A stretch of 64,000 nucleotides of DNA. Source: Melanocharis versteri (lineage: Eukaryota; Chordata; Aves; Passeriformes; Melanocharitidae). The notes beneath the pieces are model-generated. The model did no database searches, had not been told where the DNA came from, and was given only the letters and a program-made list of their open reading frames with translations. The translations under genes were made by a program, and so were the position numbers. The stretch lies in NCBI GenBank assembly GCA_013397845.1, contig VZTG01002008.1, positions 330,165 to 394,164 on the forward strand, given 5' to 3'. Below, one piece after another: positions 48,731 to 61,462 of this stretch (position 1 is its first letter; each line of letters opens with the position of its first letter).

Positions 48731-50751
48731 GTAAGTGAAACAACCCACAGCCTTTTTGCGATCGACTGGCATGCTGATATTAACCACTGCTGTTGCAGAA
48801 TCTCATAACCTCCTTGCTATTTACACATTTCTCATTTGAAAATCTTTGGTGTGCCAAAAATTGAGCTTTTCCTAGCATACACAAACTTCATAGGTGGTGT
48901 GCAGGCTCTTGACTCGAATGATAGCATGGGAAATACCAAGATTATTTTTCCTTGCTTTAAACTGTACCATCTGCTGCCAGAGAGCTGGGGTGTGTGTCTG
49001 TGCTGCCTTTAATGCATTTGGTGAATTCTGAATGAAGATAAAAATATTGTGTTTGAATAACTGCATGAAACCTCACAGGCTTCTGTTATACGTGGCACTT
49101 GATCCACATTTATGGTAGATCTTGATTTTTTAATTTTTTTTTTAAGTGGGGAGAGACCAATATGTCATGAATGCTCATATGAGAAAAGAAAATTAATGCG
49201 CATAGTTTACAGAGGGCAAGAAATAACCTGTGTTTCCTGTCTGAGGAATGCAGGCTTTCATTTCAAAGGACTTTTTTCTTTATGTCAACAGTAATATTGG
49301 TCTTTCCCTGTGTTCTGTTTTTATTCCAGGGTAACTCTGTAACTAAAGGGTGGTAGGTCCATATTTGAGCACTCAACAATAAGTTTATTCAGCATGTTTG
49401 TGTAGGTGTGTGTATTCAAGCAAAACAAAAAAAAGTCGTAATTTTCAGGATAGCTTTGCCCACTGTGTGGAATATATGGCAAATACACTGTCCAGATGAT
49501 TCTCGGTCTGTTCTCACGGCAATTGAAATGCCAGTTGCACTGGCTCTACTATATAAGAAAAAGCAGCTGATGCCTTAGAACTGAATTCAGAAGCAGCTTT
49601 CCTGATGCCCTATTCTTGATGAAACAACTTACCTGCTTTAATTAATCCAGTATGATTAATGGTTTATCATTTGCCTTTTTTCTGTAGCAGTAATGTGTGT
49701 GTACCAAGAAATGCTTATGGTGTTTGTCTTGGATAGAAACCTCCACAGCAAAAACATGAAAACTACTGCGTTTTTTTCTAAAAGCGTAGACTAACAGGAG
49801 GTGTAGTGGATAGACAGCAAGCTATTAGAATATCTGTAAGCACCAGTTTAGTCTGAAAAAAAATCTAACTTTTTTGTCCTTGTAATAGGATACTAATTTA
49901 GAAAGTGGATAATAAACTGTAGAATAAAGAATAGGGCTAAGAGATGAAGAACTGTCTTTATTTATATTTCTAAGAGTTATCAGCTGTTTTTCTACATATA
50001 TATTGCCAAGCTGTTAACAAAACATAAGTTCACCCAGGTTTTATCTGTTGACAGCAATTGTACTGTACCTTCATAAAAGTACAGTAAGTACATCAGGGTA
50101 ATATAGATGTATCTTCCAAGTACTAAGAGGACTTTTAGTATATTCAAATGCAGTGAATGGAGCGAGTGAGAGAGAGGGAATGCAAACTGACTATTCCTGT
50201 GAGAGTCTAATTTATATCAAAGCCTGCTAGGAGAATCCCCATAGTGTATCCATCCTGGCTAAAGAGAATTCCTGTAAGTGTCAGCAGAAGCAATGGTAAT
50301 TTGGTCTTTCAGTCTTTCAGATTCTCTCTGAAGACTCCTTTTGTACCATTACTTTTGATACTGAAATATAAGTGTATACTTCATAGGATTAAAAAAGTGC
50401 TTCTGCTTCATGAATATTTTCTCTCAGACTTCTCTGAATCTTGTACTGTGATCTCTAAACAGGGTGTTAAGAGAGTGGAACTTGCAGTTTAGTTCAGACA
50501 GCCAGAATTCTAACATGATAAAAGCAAATACATTATTAGAGATTTGCCAAGATGGCCCAGAAGCTTTAGCTTAGGTATTGTATTCCATCTGAAGTAATTA
50601 GGATACACTCTTGACCCCAGACTGCAAGTCCTATTTATTCTTTGCTATGTTCATAATAAGCTGAGTGCTGTAGTTGATCCTTAGAAAGCAATGTCTTACA
50701 GTGTGCAGCTGATCTCTTCTCCTCTCAGTTCACCACTGTTTCTCACACCAG
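48731..50751 (+). other. PICALM: PICALM intron after the microexon
   Basis: About 2 kb of unique noncoding sequence. Open frame at 50244-50492 is not recognised. The acceptor for exon 18 is cacaccag after a ctcttctcctctcag-like tract slightly upstream (50715-50728). Confidence 0.86.
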
Positions 50752-50811
50752 GCACCCCCTGTAATGGCCTATCCTGCCACAACGCCAACAGGAATGATGG
50801 GCTACGTGATG
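50752..50811 (+). CDS. PICALM: PICALM exon 18 (APPVMAYPATTP segment)
   Basis: 60 nt encoding A-P-P-V-M-A-Y-P-A-T-T-P-T-G-M-M-G-Y-V-M. The mammalian counterpart reads G-M-I-G-Y-G-I before P-P-Q-M. Phase 0-0. The donor is ATG|gtgagt. The last two codons themselves read GTGATG, so a second potential GT donor lies 6 nt upstream (50806) and would give the same frame without Val-Met. Confidence 0.95.
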
Positions 50812-53085
50812 GTGAGTGGAATTCCTACAACTCCCACCAGGCAGATGCTGTATATTATTTGATTGCTTAGAGTTTGGTAGCTCTTGTTTTCCTGAACTAT
50901 TCTGCTGAAGACTGAATTTCAGCTCCCATTCATTTATCAACTTCTGGTTTTCTGAACCACTTACATGGTGTTTGTCTGAAATCAAGTTTGCCCTTCACTC
51001 GTTTTTTGCGCAAACTTCTTAAAATTGAACTAGAGCATCTTCAAGGTCCCTTCCAACCCAAACCATTCTGTGATTCTGTGAAAATTAACACAGTGTCTGT
51101 TCTTGGTCATCTTTATAGAAATAGAAATAAGTGTATCACAGAAGTAAGTTTACTATGTCAGTCTAAATAGCTGCTTTCAGAACAGAAATGTTTTCTTGGT
51201 GAAGTGAAAACTTCCTTAAATACCTTCTGCTGAGGTTGGGAGCAAGTATCTGTGATGATTAATGCTGCAAAAGTGCAAGTTTGTGACACTGCAGTATGGT
51301 GTGGTTTTGGTTGAGAATTGGATCTCTTAGTGACACACCAGTACCTCAAGGCTTTTGACATAAACCTGACCCTCCTGCTTTTTGCTCTGAAGATTTTCGT
51401 TCTTACCTTAAATTTAAAAATATTTCTGAAATGATACACCTTAGCTCTTCTTTTTTAGTATGATTTTGATGCAGCACAGCTTTCCTGGGTGAATAAAAGG
51501 CAATAAAACTTCCTTCAAGCAGTTATTCTATTAAATGCCTCACAGATTGAAGGAAAAAACCCCCAAGTTTTATGTTTCATCATATAACCAAATTAGTTTA
51601 ATGACTTATAACTTGTATACGCTCAGTAAGTGAACTGCAGAAGTGGCCAACTGTGTTCTTGAGGGCCTCTTGGGAGAGTATCATATATCATATCATTCCC
51701 TGTTGCCCATCCATGAACTCCCATATTCTTGATTAGAGCTGTTATGGTTAAACTAACATTGGTGTGGATTCTAACCTTGACCTTGATCTACACAACTTTG
51801 CAGTTATGGTACCAGCAGCATTTTCATAGTTATTTTGAGTCAGCAGCAGGGGAAGGTAACATATGTCGTGTATGGGAAGTAATCTTGCTTGTTATGTCCA
51901 GCAACTTTCATTGTGGGGTTTAAATGCCAATGTGAAATGGAGACTGGAATTAAGGAGCCATAGCTCTGTTACTCTGAGTTGCTGCTGCTTGTTCAAACAC
52001 GTGCGATATCTGAGCAGGTGGATGAGATGGGCCATTACAGAATGACCAGTGGGCTCCGTAGCACATCCTGAAATCTGCCCTGGCTCATTCAGACTTTACT
52101 CAGGACATTTACCATGGGGAATCTCTGAGATGTTGACTCGGTTTACAAACCTTGCTGTAAAACCTTTTAGTTTTTCATAAAAGCAGTAATGAGGACCATA
52201 GTTCTGAGGATGGTCTTCTCTAAGTGCAGGCTTTTCCCTTGGTGTGAGCGTGCTGGGACAGGCAGCTTCCTTAGTGCCGCAGCGCTGCGCCCGGACATTC
52301 CTTGGCTGCTGCTTCCTCTGTCTTCCTTGGGCCAGCAGTTGTTCAGTTGTTTTTATATTTTTTTATAGGGTGTTTTCGTCAGGGTCAGTTTCTTGGATAG
52401 GTTCACCTTGTGATTGCCCAAACAACTGGTTGGCATGATAGGAGTACCACCACCACCAGGATTAGTCAGGGAAAAGCTGCTTGGAATGGGGATTGCTTCA
52501 GTAGGACTGCTGCTGGCTGTCAACCCGAGCCTGAGGGGAATGCCAAAAGCAGTGCCAGAGATGGGCATCTGTGTTAAATATAACCTGACTTGTAAGACCA
52601 TTAATATACATTAAACTCGTAATTTGGTTCAGCTGGAGTGTTGGTAACACTTTGATTGCAAAATGACTTAACATTAATTGCACGTACAGCTCTGTTTTCA
52701 ATTTTGTCCTGAACTCTGTCAGCACTGCACTGCTATCTGCAAAACTGCTTGAGCTTTCAGAGGCAGTCAGGGAAGTGCTGTCAGACCTCACATTTGGGAG
52801 CAGAAGGACCAGCACAAATGCTTATCTAACAAGTGTTTTAGTGCTTCAGATCTTTGCAGCAAGAAATTGAATGGGCTCAGTTGTTACTTAGAGAATTCCT
52901 TGGAAAGGCTCTAATGTTCCTTTCTGGTAACCTTTATTTGCAGAATATTGTAGAAGGATCTCACTAGATTACGTATCTCAGATATGACCAAGACTTTTCA
53001 CCCATTTGCCATTTTCCTTTATCTCCTTAAATACTTGCGATGTATTAATGCTATGTGTGATTTTATGCTGTCTGGGTTTTTTCAG
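50812..53085 (+). other. PICALM: PICALM intron 18
   Basis: About 2.3 kb. Contains a short CR1 3' tail (51027-51081). Open frames around 52244-52815 occur on both strands, with no recognisable product. Nothing else seen. Confidence 0.85.
51027..51081 (+). mobile_element. CR1 LINE 3' terminus (short)
   Basis: About 55 bp of the extreme CR1 3' end: aactagagcatcttcaaggt, cccttccaacccaaacc, attctgtgattctgtga. A heavily 5'-truncated insertion, sense to PICALM. Confidence 0.92.
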
Positions 53086-53190
53086 CCATCACAGATGGGA
53101 GGCATACCAGTAATGACACAGCCAACTTTGATATACAGTCAGCCAGTCATGAGACCACCAAACCCCTTTGGCCCTGTACCGGGAGCACAG
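53086..53190 (+). CDS. PICALM: PICALM exon 19 (PSQMGGIPVMTQ ... NPFGPVPGAQ)
   Basis: 105 nt encoding P-S-Q-M-G-G-I-P-V-M-T-Q-P-T-L-I-Y-S-Q-P and on to R-P-P-N-P-F-G-P-V-P-G-A-Q. Matches mammalian CALM except P-S-Q-M-G-G-I for P-P-Q-M-G-S-V. It carries the C-terminal NPF EH-domain ligand. Phase 0-0. Acceptor tttcag, donor CAG|gtgagt. It can splice to the IQFM exon at 60296 or to the alternative end at 59263, both phase 0. Confidence 0.97.
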
Positions 53191-54665
53191 GTGAGTATAT
53201 TCAAATTGTTGGTGCTGGGAATGAATTACATGAGGCAGTTTCATTAGAAGTATATTTAATATGTTAATTTTATACATAGATATAATTAATATCTCGTGTT
53301 GGACAGATTATTGCACAAGCCCAGTGGTTCACAGGAGGCTTGTTTCCTATCTGCTTGTTTCCATGTTGGCAGCGGCAAGTTTTTGTTACCAAACCAAAGA
53401 GGGTAGGATTTTTTCAGGCATTGCTTTCTGGTAATGTGACAACAACAAAGGATAAGAAAAGTTGATGTCTGTGCTCTTTGCTGAAGATGGGCTTTTTCCC
53501 CAAAGTCATGTTCCATGCTGCTTTACCCTCAGAGTGTGGCTTTGTGAGATTGGCTATTACAGCTTTTTCCTAAGTATATGTGTCACTGTTCTTTCCGCTG
53601 TTCCCCTTAAAAGGATTAGGTTATAAAGTTCCCAAGGTGCAAGGTGTGTGCTTCTATTACAGCATTTTGCAGGGGCCGAACAGGGTGTGTGTAGCCTTCT
53701 ATGTCCATGATGCATTAGATGGGTTTGAAAAGATTGTGGAATCAAACTTGGTGAAACCTCAACCCACCACCCAGTTGTTGGTGCTGACCACCTCAGTGGC
53801 AGGCACATGGCACATCCATCCAGTTTTACCTGGGGTAGTCTCCAGGGGGTTTTGTGTTCCTCCATGGTTTTGCAGGAGACTGCATTTGCAGCATAGTGAA
53901 GATGTGCAATAGCAATCCGGATCTACCTGGTCTTTCCCTGTGAGTGCTACCTTAAATGGAGTGTTCCTTAAATCCCCTGGTTACTGTTTTTTGGGATGTG
54001 TTGTGTCCAGGTTCATTACCTACCCTACTGGAATGAGTGTGCTGAGGGGCCACTCTGAACTGACTGCATTAATACTGGAGTTAAATACATACCTGTTATT
54101 GGTTTCTTTTACAAATGTCTGTCACTGGGAATCTTCTATCTGAACTCACCTTTATAACCCAACAGGCATCTGAAGAGAGGGGCTTTTTTTACAGCAGGAA
54201 AAACTTTTTAAAAAGTAGGAGAAAGTGGGGATGGGTAACCTTGACCACCTTCGTACTATTTTTGGAAAATTCTGAGATCATTAAGACTTCGTGTTTGTGA
54301 ACTGCAGTTAAAGGCAGAGCCAAGTTTAGCTGGCAGACTGAAGCTCCAGGATTAAGTGTGGTTTTACTCACCCATCAGATGTTTCTTTTTCAAAGTTCAC
54401 TCTATACATCAGACTTCTATTAGAAAAACAAAATGCATTGTGCCTGTATTTTGATCTTACTGTAAAGAGCTCTGTCTCTATAGTTTAGAAGCATTCATGT
54501 ATAACTTCACCTAGGTATAGGTTGGTGTTACTGCAGTGTTTGGAACTAGACTGTGGAGGGAAGAGAATTCAGCAGTAAGCTGGAACTAAAAAGAGCCTCA
54601 AGCATTTTCCAGTGCCTTAGTCTGATCCTTTAATAAGAAAGGTTCTGCTGTGTGCTGCCAGTGGG

Positions 54666-54752
54666 CATTGTCTTCTTTAAAAGAGTGTGTCCATTGTCTT
54701 CTTTAAAATACAGCCTTGTGGATAGGGGTTTTTTTTAATATCTTCTTTAAAA
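54666..54752. repeat. Three copies of a TCTTCTTTAAAA unit
   Basis: cattgtcttctttaaaa occurs exactly at 54666-54682 and 54692-54708, and a partial copy (atatcttctttaaaat) lies at 54738-54753. This looks like local tandem duplication with later interruption. No function is evident. Confidence 0.7.
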
Positions 54753-56382
54753 TGCTTTATCTGAAAGGGATGCTGTTAGATTTCTTTAGCTAGAAATGCA
54801 GTTCTCAACTGGCTTTGTCTTGGATTTCTGAGAGCTGCTTTGTACCTTCACTGTCACTTAAGTGAGTTGGTATTTTTCATGTGGGTTTTATACCATTTCA
54901 AGAGGACAAATAGTGTTTATGACAGTTTTTAAACACTGACCAAGTAAAAGGATCCTCAAGAATAGGAGTTTTTTCTACATCAGAAAAAAAAATTTGAAAT
55001 GATCCTTAAAAAAACCTGCCTACTTGCCTGATTCAGTTATGAACAGGTAGATGGGTCTGAATAGCTCAGTGAGCCTTTCTGCTTCATTTGACATTGTAGG
55101 GCGTGTCCTAGGTTGAATCCCAGCTGGCTGTCAGAACAGGAGAAAGAGGAATTAGTCACAAGTGAAGTGTGTGGAGCTATATTTATTCTTTTACCTGACT
55201 ATGTTTGGCTCCTGTGAGAATTAATTTCGTTGAAAACACACCCTTTGAGTCAGCATTTGCTGTGACCAAGAAGGGTTTTCCCTGAGACACACAGTCTGTG
55301 TTGCTGGAAGGTGTTGAGTTTTCAGAAGCCTGACATCAGTAAAGCATCTTAAAGGAAACAAGGGCTGCATGTGAGAGCTTCCCTATACAAAGCAGAGTTT
55401 ATTAATGTATAGCCACGGAGGGGAATTACACTTTTATCACACTGAATTTACTGTGTGCCGAGTCTTGGGGCTCCTCTGAGAGCCTTTTTGGCAGTTTAAG
55501 TTTGGTTAATGCTCTTGTTGCGCCAGAAATAGAAAAAGGAATGTAAAAGAAATAGAAACGTGTGTTCTTGGGGTAAGTAAACAAATCTTAAAGAATAAAT
55601 AATGGTTATCTGAAAGGCACACAGCTCAAACTGCCCACATGGATCGCTGTAAACACCATTAATCTAATACTGGTTTTGTCCATGGCATCATCACTGCCAA
55701 AAACGAAATTGTTTTTCATATTTACTTTTAAAGCACCAGATTATATCACCTCCAGTCTCCTGATAGATCTTGGGTGTTGTCTACAGTAAAGAAAGCTGAA
55801 GGTACTTAAAAGCATGATGACAAATATGAAGTTGCTGCCAAAAATTTTATTGCCAAGTTGTAGTGAGTTGAGAACAGACTGGGAAAATAGGCATCTTAAT
55901 GTTGTCCAGTTTCTGTATGAATTAAAGTGTTGTTCCTAACTTGATACTCTCAAGGATTAGTCTTAATAAATACGTTTTTTATGTCTCTAGGCATACCTAT
56001 TTTGCTTCTCTACCAAGTGTTCTCTTTACATGCTCGCAACTTTTTTCCTAATTGTTGCAGTCAAAAGCAAGGGTAGTTTGGTTTTTAAGGGCAAAATAAT
56101 TTTAAAGAATTGAGAATGAAACTAGAACAGTTGCTTCTTTGAAAATCTGAGTGCGGAGGGCATTTGTAGGTTTGAAAGGTGTGTAATTCTTCTTTGAAAA
56201 TATTTTTCTTGCCTTAGGGTAGGTATTTTCTGCCTGAGAAAGAAAATAAGTTTTTATCATGATAAAACTGGGCATTCATTACTCACTGCAAAGTATTACA
56301 TTGTGCTACCCAGAAGAGTGAGAACAGTTGGAGTTGTTTGATGACTTTGTTGGAAATGTTTAATGTAGCTGGTGAGGGGAAA

Positions 56383-56396
56383 GTGTGTGTGTGTGT
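56383..56396. repeat. GT dinucleotide microsatellite
   Basis: Seven GT units followed by an imperfect ctgtctg extension. Short simple repeat in intron 19. Confidence 0.75.
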
Positions 56397-59262
56397 CTGT
56401 CTGAGGAGGGGGCAGGCTGAATCAATGGTTCAAGCAGAGGGAGGACAGATGTGATACAGCACAGCAAATGCAGAATGTTCCAGACAAGCCAGATCTGACT
56501 CGTGTGCAGGGGTGGCGTGGAGCTGCCCATCACAAGGCCTGAGTGTTGCCATGTGCAGCAGCAGGACTTCACTGTTAAACCAGCAATGGTGTTGTGTTGG
56601 TCAATATTAAATGGTACAATCATGACAAATCTGTGTGCCTTCACATGTCACATGTTCCGGTGTGATTGTCTCCAAAAGGACACAGCCTTAGAAGGGGGAA
56701 GCAGATGAGTAGTGCAAAATTTAAGATTTAAAATAAAATAAAGAAGTCACTCCGCCTACTGCCAACATCTGTGTAAATTGTAACACTGCAGTTGTTAACA
56801 CAGCGAATTGTACACAGCAAGTAGCAGGTGAGATTACCTGGGTGATGGAGAGTAGGTAAATGTGCAAATGAGTAAGTTGGTTTGGTGGGTGGGTGTGTTT
56901 TGTGGTTGTGTTTTGGCTCAGTATACTGGGGGTTTTTTTTTGAGGGGTGTTTGAAACTGTAAGAACAGGGTACGAAGTTCAGGACAGACTTACGCCAGAA
57001 AGTAGACCTTAGAGATGCTTGCTTTGGCACATTACCCCTAAAATATGTGCTAAAACAGCTTGACAGACTTGTTTCATGGGAAACCAGAATGTAGCTAATG
57101 ATGGGAATTAGCCCAGCGCTCGCTTACGGAAGGGTTCTTAGGTTTTATTGTGACTCCAGGGAGCTTTGTCTCTGTTGGAGGCAGTGAGAAGTGAGGCTGG
57201 TGCTGGAGGTGAGACTAAGCTGTCTGAGCAGTGCAGTGCATTTCACATCACAAACTCTGGGCAGTAGAGGCACTAAATCCACAGCTCCAGTTAGATCAGC
57301 ACTAGAGAAACTGATGGCCAGCACTGTTGTTTTAAATGCTTCTCCTTAGAAACTGCTAAGGGTAGTCCTGGTTTTTGGATCTGTTTATAAACAGTAATCT
57401 GGAGAGGTGCAGTGTAGGAAACTGTCTAACTATGCTTTCCGTGTATTTTTTTTAGGCCTCCATTTTAATAATTAGAGGAATCTTGTTAGAATGTTTATTT
57501 ACTGCAAAATGCTGTGTCTTGTCTGACTGTGGCACCTAGGTAATAGCATTGTCAGGTTTTTTTCTCAGATTTTGACTTGAACAGGCTTCCTGAAATTTCC
57601 CCTTTGTCTGGTTACGTGCTGATGTTGCACTAGTGAATCTAACCTACCAGTCTTCCACACTGCTTTCAAACTGGGACATTACTTTGGACTTGGTATGAGT
57701 TGGAGATTTGCCAACTCAGTTTGATAGGACTTTTAATAGGTGACTTCAAGGCATTTGACCATGAAGAGGAAGAATGTCTCCTGATATCAAGTGGCAGCAG
57801 GCATGCCTTGCTGAAGTCAGGATTCTATTGGACCGTATCACTAGTCTGCCTCAAATCCTGGAGAGTGGTGGGGTGTGCTGGGCTATGGCTTTCCAAAGGG
57901 AAGAATCAGGTTTAAGAGGGGAAATTCTGACATCCTGAAACTGCTTCTCAAGCATTTCCCATTCTGTCTCATGACTTTTCCATAATTTATTTATGGTGAC
58001 TGGAGCTGAGTGCCCCATTGGGAGTGGGGAGGAGATGAAGATTCCAACGCAGATCAAGCATGTACTGATCCTGAAGGAAGTCTTTCTGCTCATGTGGTGT
58101 CTGAGATAGACATTCATGTGAAAAATTTAAATGTGCAATGGCAATATTTGCACTCTGAGCACTTCTGCAAGCAATTCCCATAAGTAGATTCCCTGTCACG
58201 TGTAGGTTGGCAGGTGCCTGGCATTTCCAAAGGAAAAGGTCTTCATGCAATGTTTTTTGCCACGGGCACAGAGTGCAAGTGACTTGGTTCTGAGCAAACT
58301 GTTCCAGTGAGGAACCCAAATTGGAGGATGCTGACTTTGATTTGTAACTGCAAAAGCATGCATGTTCTAGCCAGAGGGAGGGCAAATAGTATTTATTAAA
58401 CCACCATTTGTAACGGGAAAAGTACTAACACAGAAGGAAAAATAAATCAACAAATAGCAGATACTCCTGCAAGTACAGCCTGCAGATTATTGGTCCTTCC
58501 CAGCAGCAGCAGTTGGAATGCCAGTATTACCCACCTCTAAGTTATGTGCTTTATATGACTGAGTTTGTGGTGTGGTGCTCTAGGTACATGACTTTCGGAT
58601 GCAATTTTTATGAGTGTACAGACTGTCACAGTCTTCAGTTCTCACCTAAAACGGCCACAGTAGCAGTTGAAACTCTCATCTTTTTTCCTTTTTTTTTTTT
58701 TTCTTTCTCCTACTCACAGAATATATCCCATATTCTCCTTCTAGGTCCCAGATTGAGAATTATCTCTTCTCTGCTATCCAGCCTCTTTTTATATGCATCC
58801 TGTTTTGACAAGAAAAGATGCTGAGAGCTATTCCTTCTGCAGAAACCATCTGGAAAGCTGCCATGCTCTGGCCAGACCCCAGCATCATCTCTCCCTGCCA
58901 GGCTGTAGTTTTCCCAGTAAAGCAGGGAGGGGACTAACCTGTTTCACAGGAGTCAGGCTGAATGTTTTTTATCTTCTTTTGAAGAACACTGCTGTGAAAG
59001 TGTGAGGTTATCTGCTTGTTTGGCAAATACCACTGGCGTTTCCTTCCTGGAGGGTCATGTCCAGCTTGTTTCTGCATTACACCAACCATTGAAGAGGCTT
59101 TGTTTTCCATATGACCAAACACCTTGTTTTAATAGATGATTTCTGCCAAGTTTGCCTCTTAACCTCCCCTTGTCCTTTCATTACACGTTCAGCTTTCATA
59201 TTCTGTCATTCTGAGACCTTGTTTTCTTTTTCTTTCCCTTTCTCTGTCGTCTTTCTTACTAG

Positions 59263-59365
59263 CTGTCTGCAGCATCCAGCCCTTCCAGTCAGAGTCCTCA
59301 CAGAGCCTCAGGAAAGGATCCCTTTGCAGAGCTCTCTCTCCAGGATTTCTTGTAGAACAACTTAG
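59263..59365 (+). CDS. PICALM: PICALM candidate alternative C-terminal exon (DPF ... DFL stop)
   Basis: After one of the strongest pyrimidine tracts in the window and acceptor ttactag, a phase-0 frame runs from exon 19: L-S-A-A-S-S-P-S-S-Q-S-P-H-R-A-S-G, then K-D-P-F-A-E-L-S-L-Q-D-F-L and a TAG at 59353-59355. Included, it replaces IQFM by a 30-residue Ser-rich tail with an AP-2-binding DPF motif and an acidic-hydrophobic end. A GT donor follows (CTTAG|gtattg at 59365/59366). With the stop only 10 nt before that junction, a transcript spliced on to 60296 should escape decay. It could instead be a terminal exon using AATAAA at 59466-59471. Splice use is inferred. The tail style resembles AP180-family ends and should be compared with SNAP91. 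Confidence 0.8.
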
Positions 59366-60295
59366 GTATTGTCCATTATTCTGGGGAGATGCTGGTGTTT
59401 GTGATATGAAACAAAAAAGTTCTAATTCAGGTTTTATTAACATGGCTAGAACTGTTTCAGAAGGAAATAAAACCAAATCTTGTTGAGTTGGAAGCACTGT
59501 GGAAGTGACTTGGAAACTCTGTGTATTTAAGTTCAGCAGTTTAAAGGCTGATTGAGAGTTTTTGCTTCAGTCCATTGGAAATGGAACCAGCTCATGTGGT
59601 ACTTGCTGCAGTCAGGGAGAAGGAACTGGTGCTATCTGGTATTTAACATCTCAGCAGGAAAATGTTCAGAGTTCCCTGTTAGCAGCAGAACCCTGAGTGC
59701 TGCTGGCAGTGTTCGTGCGCTTCCCCGTGGCTTGACCAGAGAGTTCCCTTCATGCAGGAGGAGGTGCTTGTTTCACATGTGCCAGGGATCTGTTTTGGTA
59801 CAGAGGTGCACTGGAGGAGTTGTGTTGTTTTTTACCAGTCAGGGGCAGGTGGGAATTTAATAGTAAAATGAGTGAAAACATGGAAAAAGAAATCCAAGAA
59901 TTCTTAGGATAAAGAGAGAACAGGCTTATTGCACACAGCAGCTGCTTTTCTTTGTGCACTTCCTCTGGTTCAACATGAAAAATGACCCTGAGTTCTCTTC
60001 ATAACGGTGTTGGTCTGCGTTCCGCTGCCGCTGGTGACAATATTGCATGGATAACTTTAGGTGGGTTTTATTTTTGATGCAGAGATGTTCCAAAGGCTGG
60101 TGTCGTTGGAAAAACGTCCTGATGGCTTTTGGTTGTTTCCTGGCCCTGATTTTTAAAAATATTTTATTTCTGTTTGAAACTTCAGATCATGGGGTAGCTT
60201 GGGCATCAGAAGAATGGAAATGTTTGAAGAAAACAGGTTTATAGTGAAGTCCTACTTCTGTTGGATGTTAACCCAAGGGTTTTTCATCTTTCCAG
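59366..60295 (+). other. PICALM: PICALM intron 19 (distal part)
   Basis: About 930 bp between the alternative exon and the IQFM exon. Contains an AATAAA at 59466-59471 that could end a short alternative transcript. Open frames on either strand are not recognised. Confidence 0.8.
59466..59471 (+). terminator. PICALM: Possible polyadenylation signal for the alternative end
   Basis: AATAAA about 110 nt after the TAG of the alternative exon. It would matter only if that exon is used as a terminal exon; a T-rich stretch downstream is modest. Confidence 0.4.
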
Positions 60296-60310
60296 ATTCA
60301 GTTTATGTAA
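60296..60310 (+). CDS. PICALM: PICALM last coding exon (IQFM stop)
   Basis: ATT-CAG-TTT-ATG-TAA encodes the canonical C-terminus I-Q-F-M of CALM. It follows acceptor ctttccag and joins exon 19 (P-G-A-Q) in phase 0. This is the usual 3' end in mammals and fixes the gene's 3' boundary. Confidence 0.95.
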   Translation: MQFM

Positions 60311-60847
60311 CTGTGTTAGATGGAAGAGAAAGGAACATTTCCAAAAAGATGTGCTCAGCAGTAAATTCCCACTTCCAGGAAAAAAAATGAACTTCAGTCT
60401 CTCAAACTCTCCTCTTCCATTAAGTGATGCAGTGAAATGATGAAGACCAATGAAGGAAGCTGGGACACCTCCAGAAGAAGACATCAGTACACAACACAAA
60501 GCCAAGAATTGCCATGAATTAAGACCAAGATCTATTTTTGTCCTGGTGACTAACACGTCAATACTCCCAGCATCTAATAATATCCTTAATTGGTAACGTA
60601 CGAAGAGAAGCCTTTATTCTGGAAATTGATATTGGTGTTTGGAAATGCTGTCTGGATTGGAGATGTGTCCTTTACCGTAACTCGAAACAAGACTCTGGGC
60701 AGGGGAGGGTCAAATCCTAACTCTTGATTCTGCAGTTACCTTTTCTTCAGTCCTCACAAATGTAGGCACAGCAGTAATGGAAATTAACTTTTTTTAAAAA
60801 TTATATATTCAGTTTGCAGTAGACATTCCTTATGTATTATTGTTTGT

Positions 60848-60857
60848 ATTTATTTAT
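60848..60857 (+). promoter_or_regulatory. PICALM: AU-rich element in 3' UTR
   Basis: Overlapping ATTTA pentamers (atttatttat) within a T-rich context. Such elements can bind ARE proteins that change mRNA stability; function here is inference. Confidence 0.45.
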
Positions 60858-61291
60858 GATTATCAATTTAACATTAATATTGTATCAAAAAAACCTCCTT
60901 ATGAAAATGAGTATGGATGTATACAGTATGTCTGATTTTTATCCACAAAGAATGAATCTGATTCAGAATGCTTTTCAGCTGACATACAGAGCACTAAATA
61001 TTTTAAAGGTCTGAATCTAATGAATTCTCAGTATATATGGGAATTAGGGAAGAGCTGTAAAACGCATTAATCCTTATAGTCAATTCTGTGCCTAGGATTT
61101 TGCAAGGGAACAGTTAACTGACTAGAAGAAGCACTACATTTTTAATTCAGCATTAGTGCATTGGGAAGGAACTTTATTGCTTTGTGCTTGGCATGTCATT
61201 ATTTTTACATTTGACATTATAAGGCCTTTCCAAGATGAATGTGAGGAATTGCTTTCACTTTAAGACTTTCCTTCTTTTCTGTAAAAAAAAA

Positions 61292-61297
61292 AATAAA
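61292..61297 (+). terminator. PICALM: Candidate proximal polyadenylation signal
   Basis: AATAAA after an A run, followed within 30 nt by a strongly G/T-rich stretch (gaggtgttgtgtgttggggg), the usual downstream element. A credible proximal cleavage site giving a 3' UTR of about 1 kb. Confidence 0.6.
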
Positions 61298-61462
61298 TTG
61301 AGGTGTTGTGTGTTGGGGGGGGAAAGCCTTTTCATTTGGCTTGTGCCATGTTTATGATCATGTACCTTTTAAAAGTAAAAAAGGGGAAGTAGCTTCCTTA
61401 CATATGTCTAGTGGGTATTTAGTTCATGAGGAATTAAAGTAGCGCTGTTGATCGGTGCTTTG

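Larger units (their letters stand above)
53191..59262 (+). other. PICALM: PICALM intron 19 (proximal part)
   Basis: About 6 kb, the longest 3' intron. It contains a small repeated unit (54666-54752) and a GT microsatellite (56383-56396). Open frames at 53557-53912 and 57987-58385 have no recognisable product. It ends in a long, almost pure pyrimidine tract before the 59263 exon. Confidence 0.82.

Noticed and set aside
57987..58385. 132-codon minus-strand open frame in intron 19
   Set aside because: Composition rich in Cys, His and Ser without pattern and no known motif; treated as chance.
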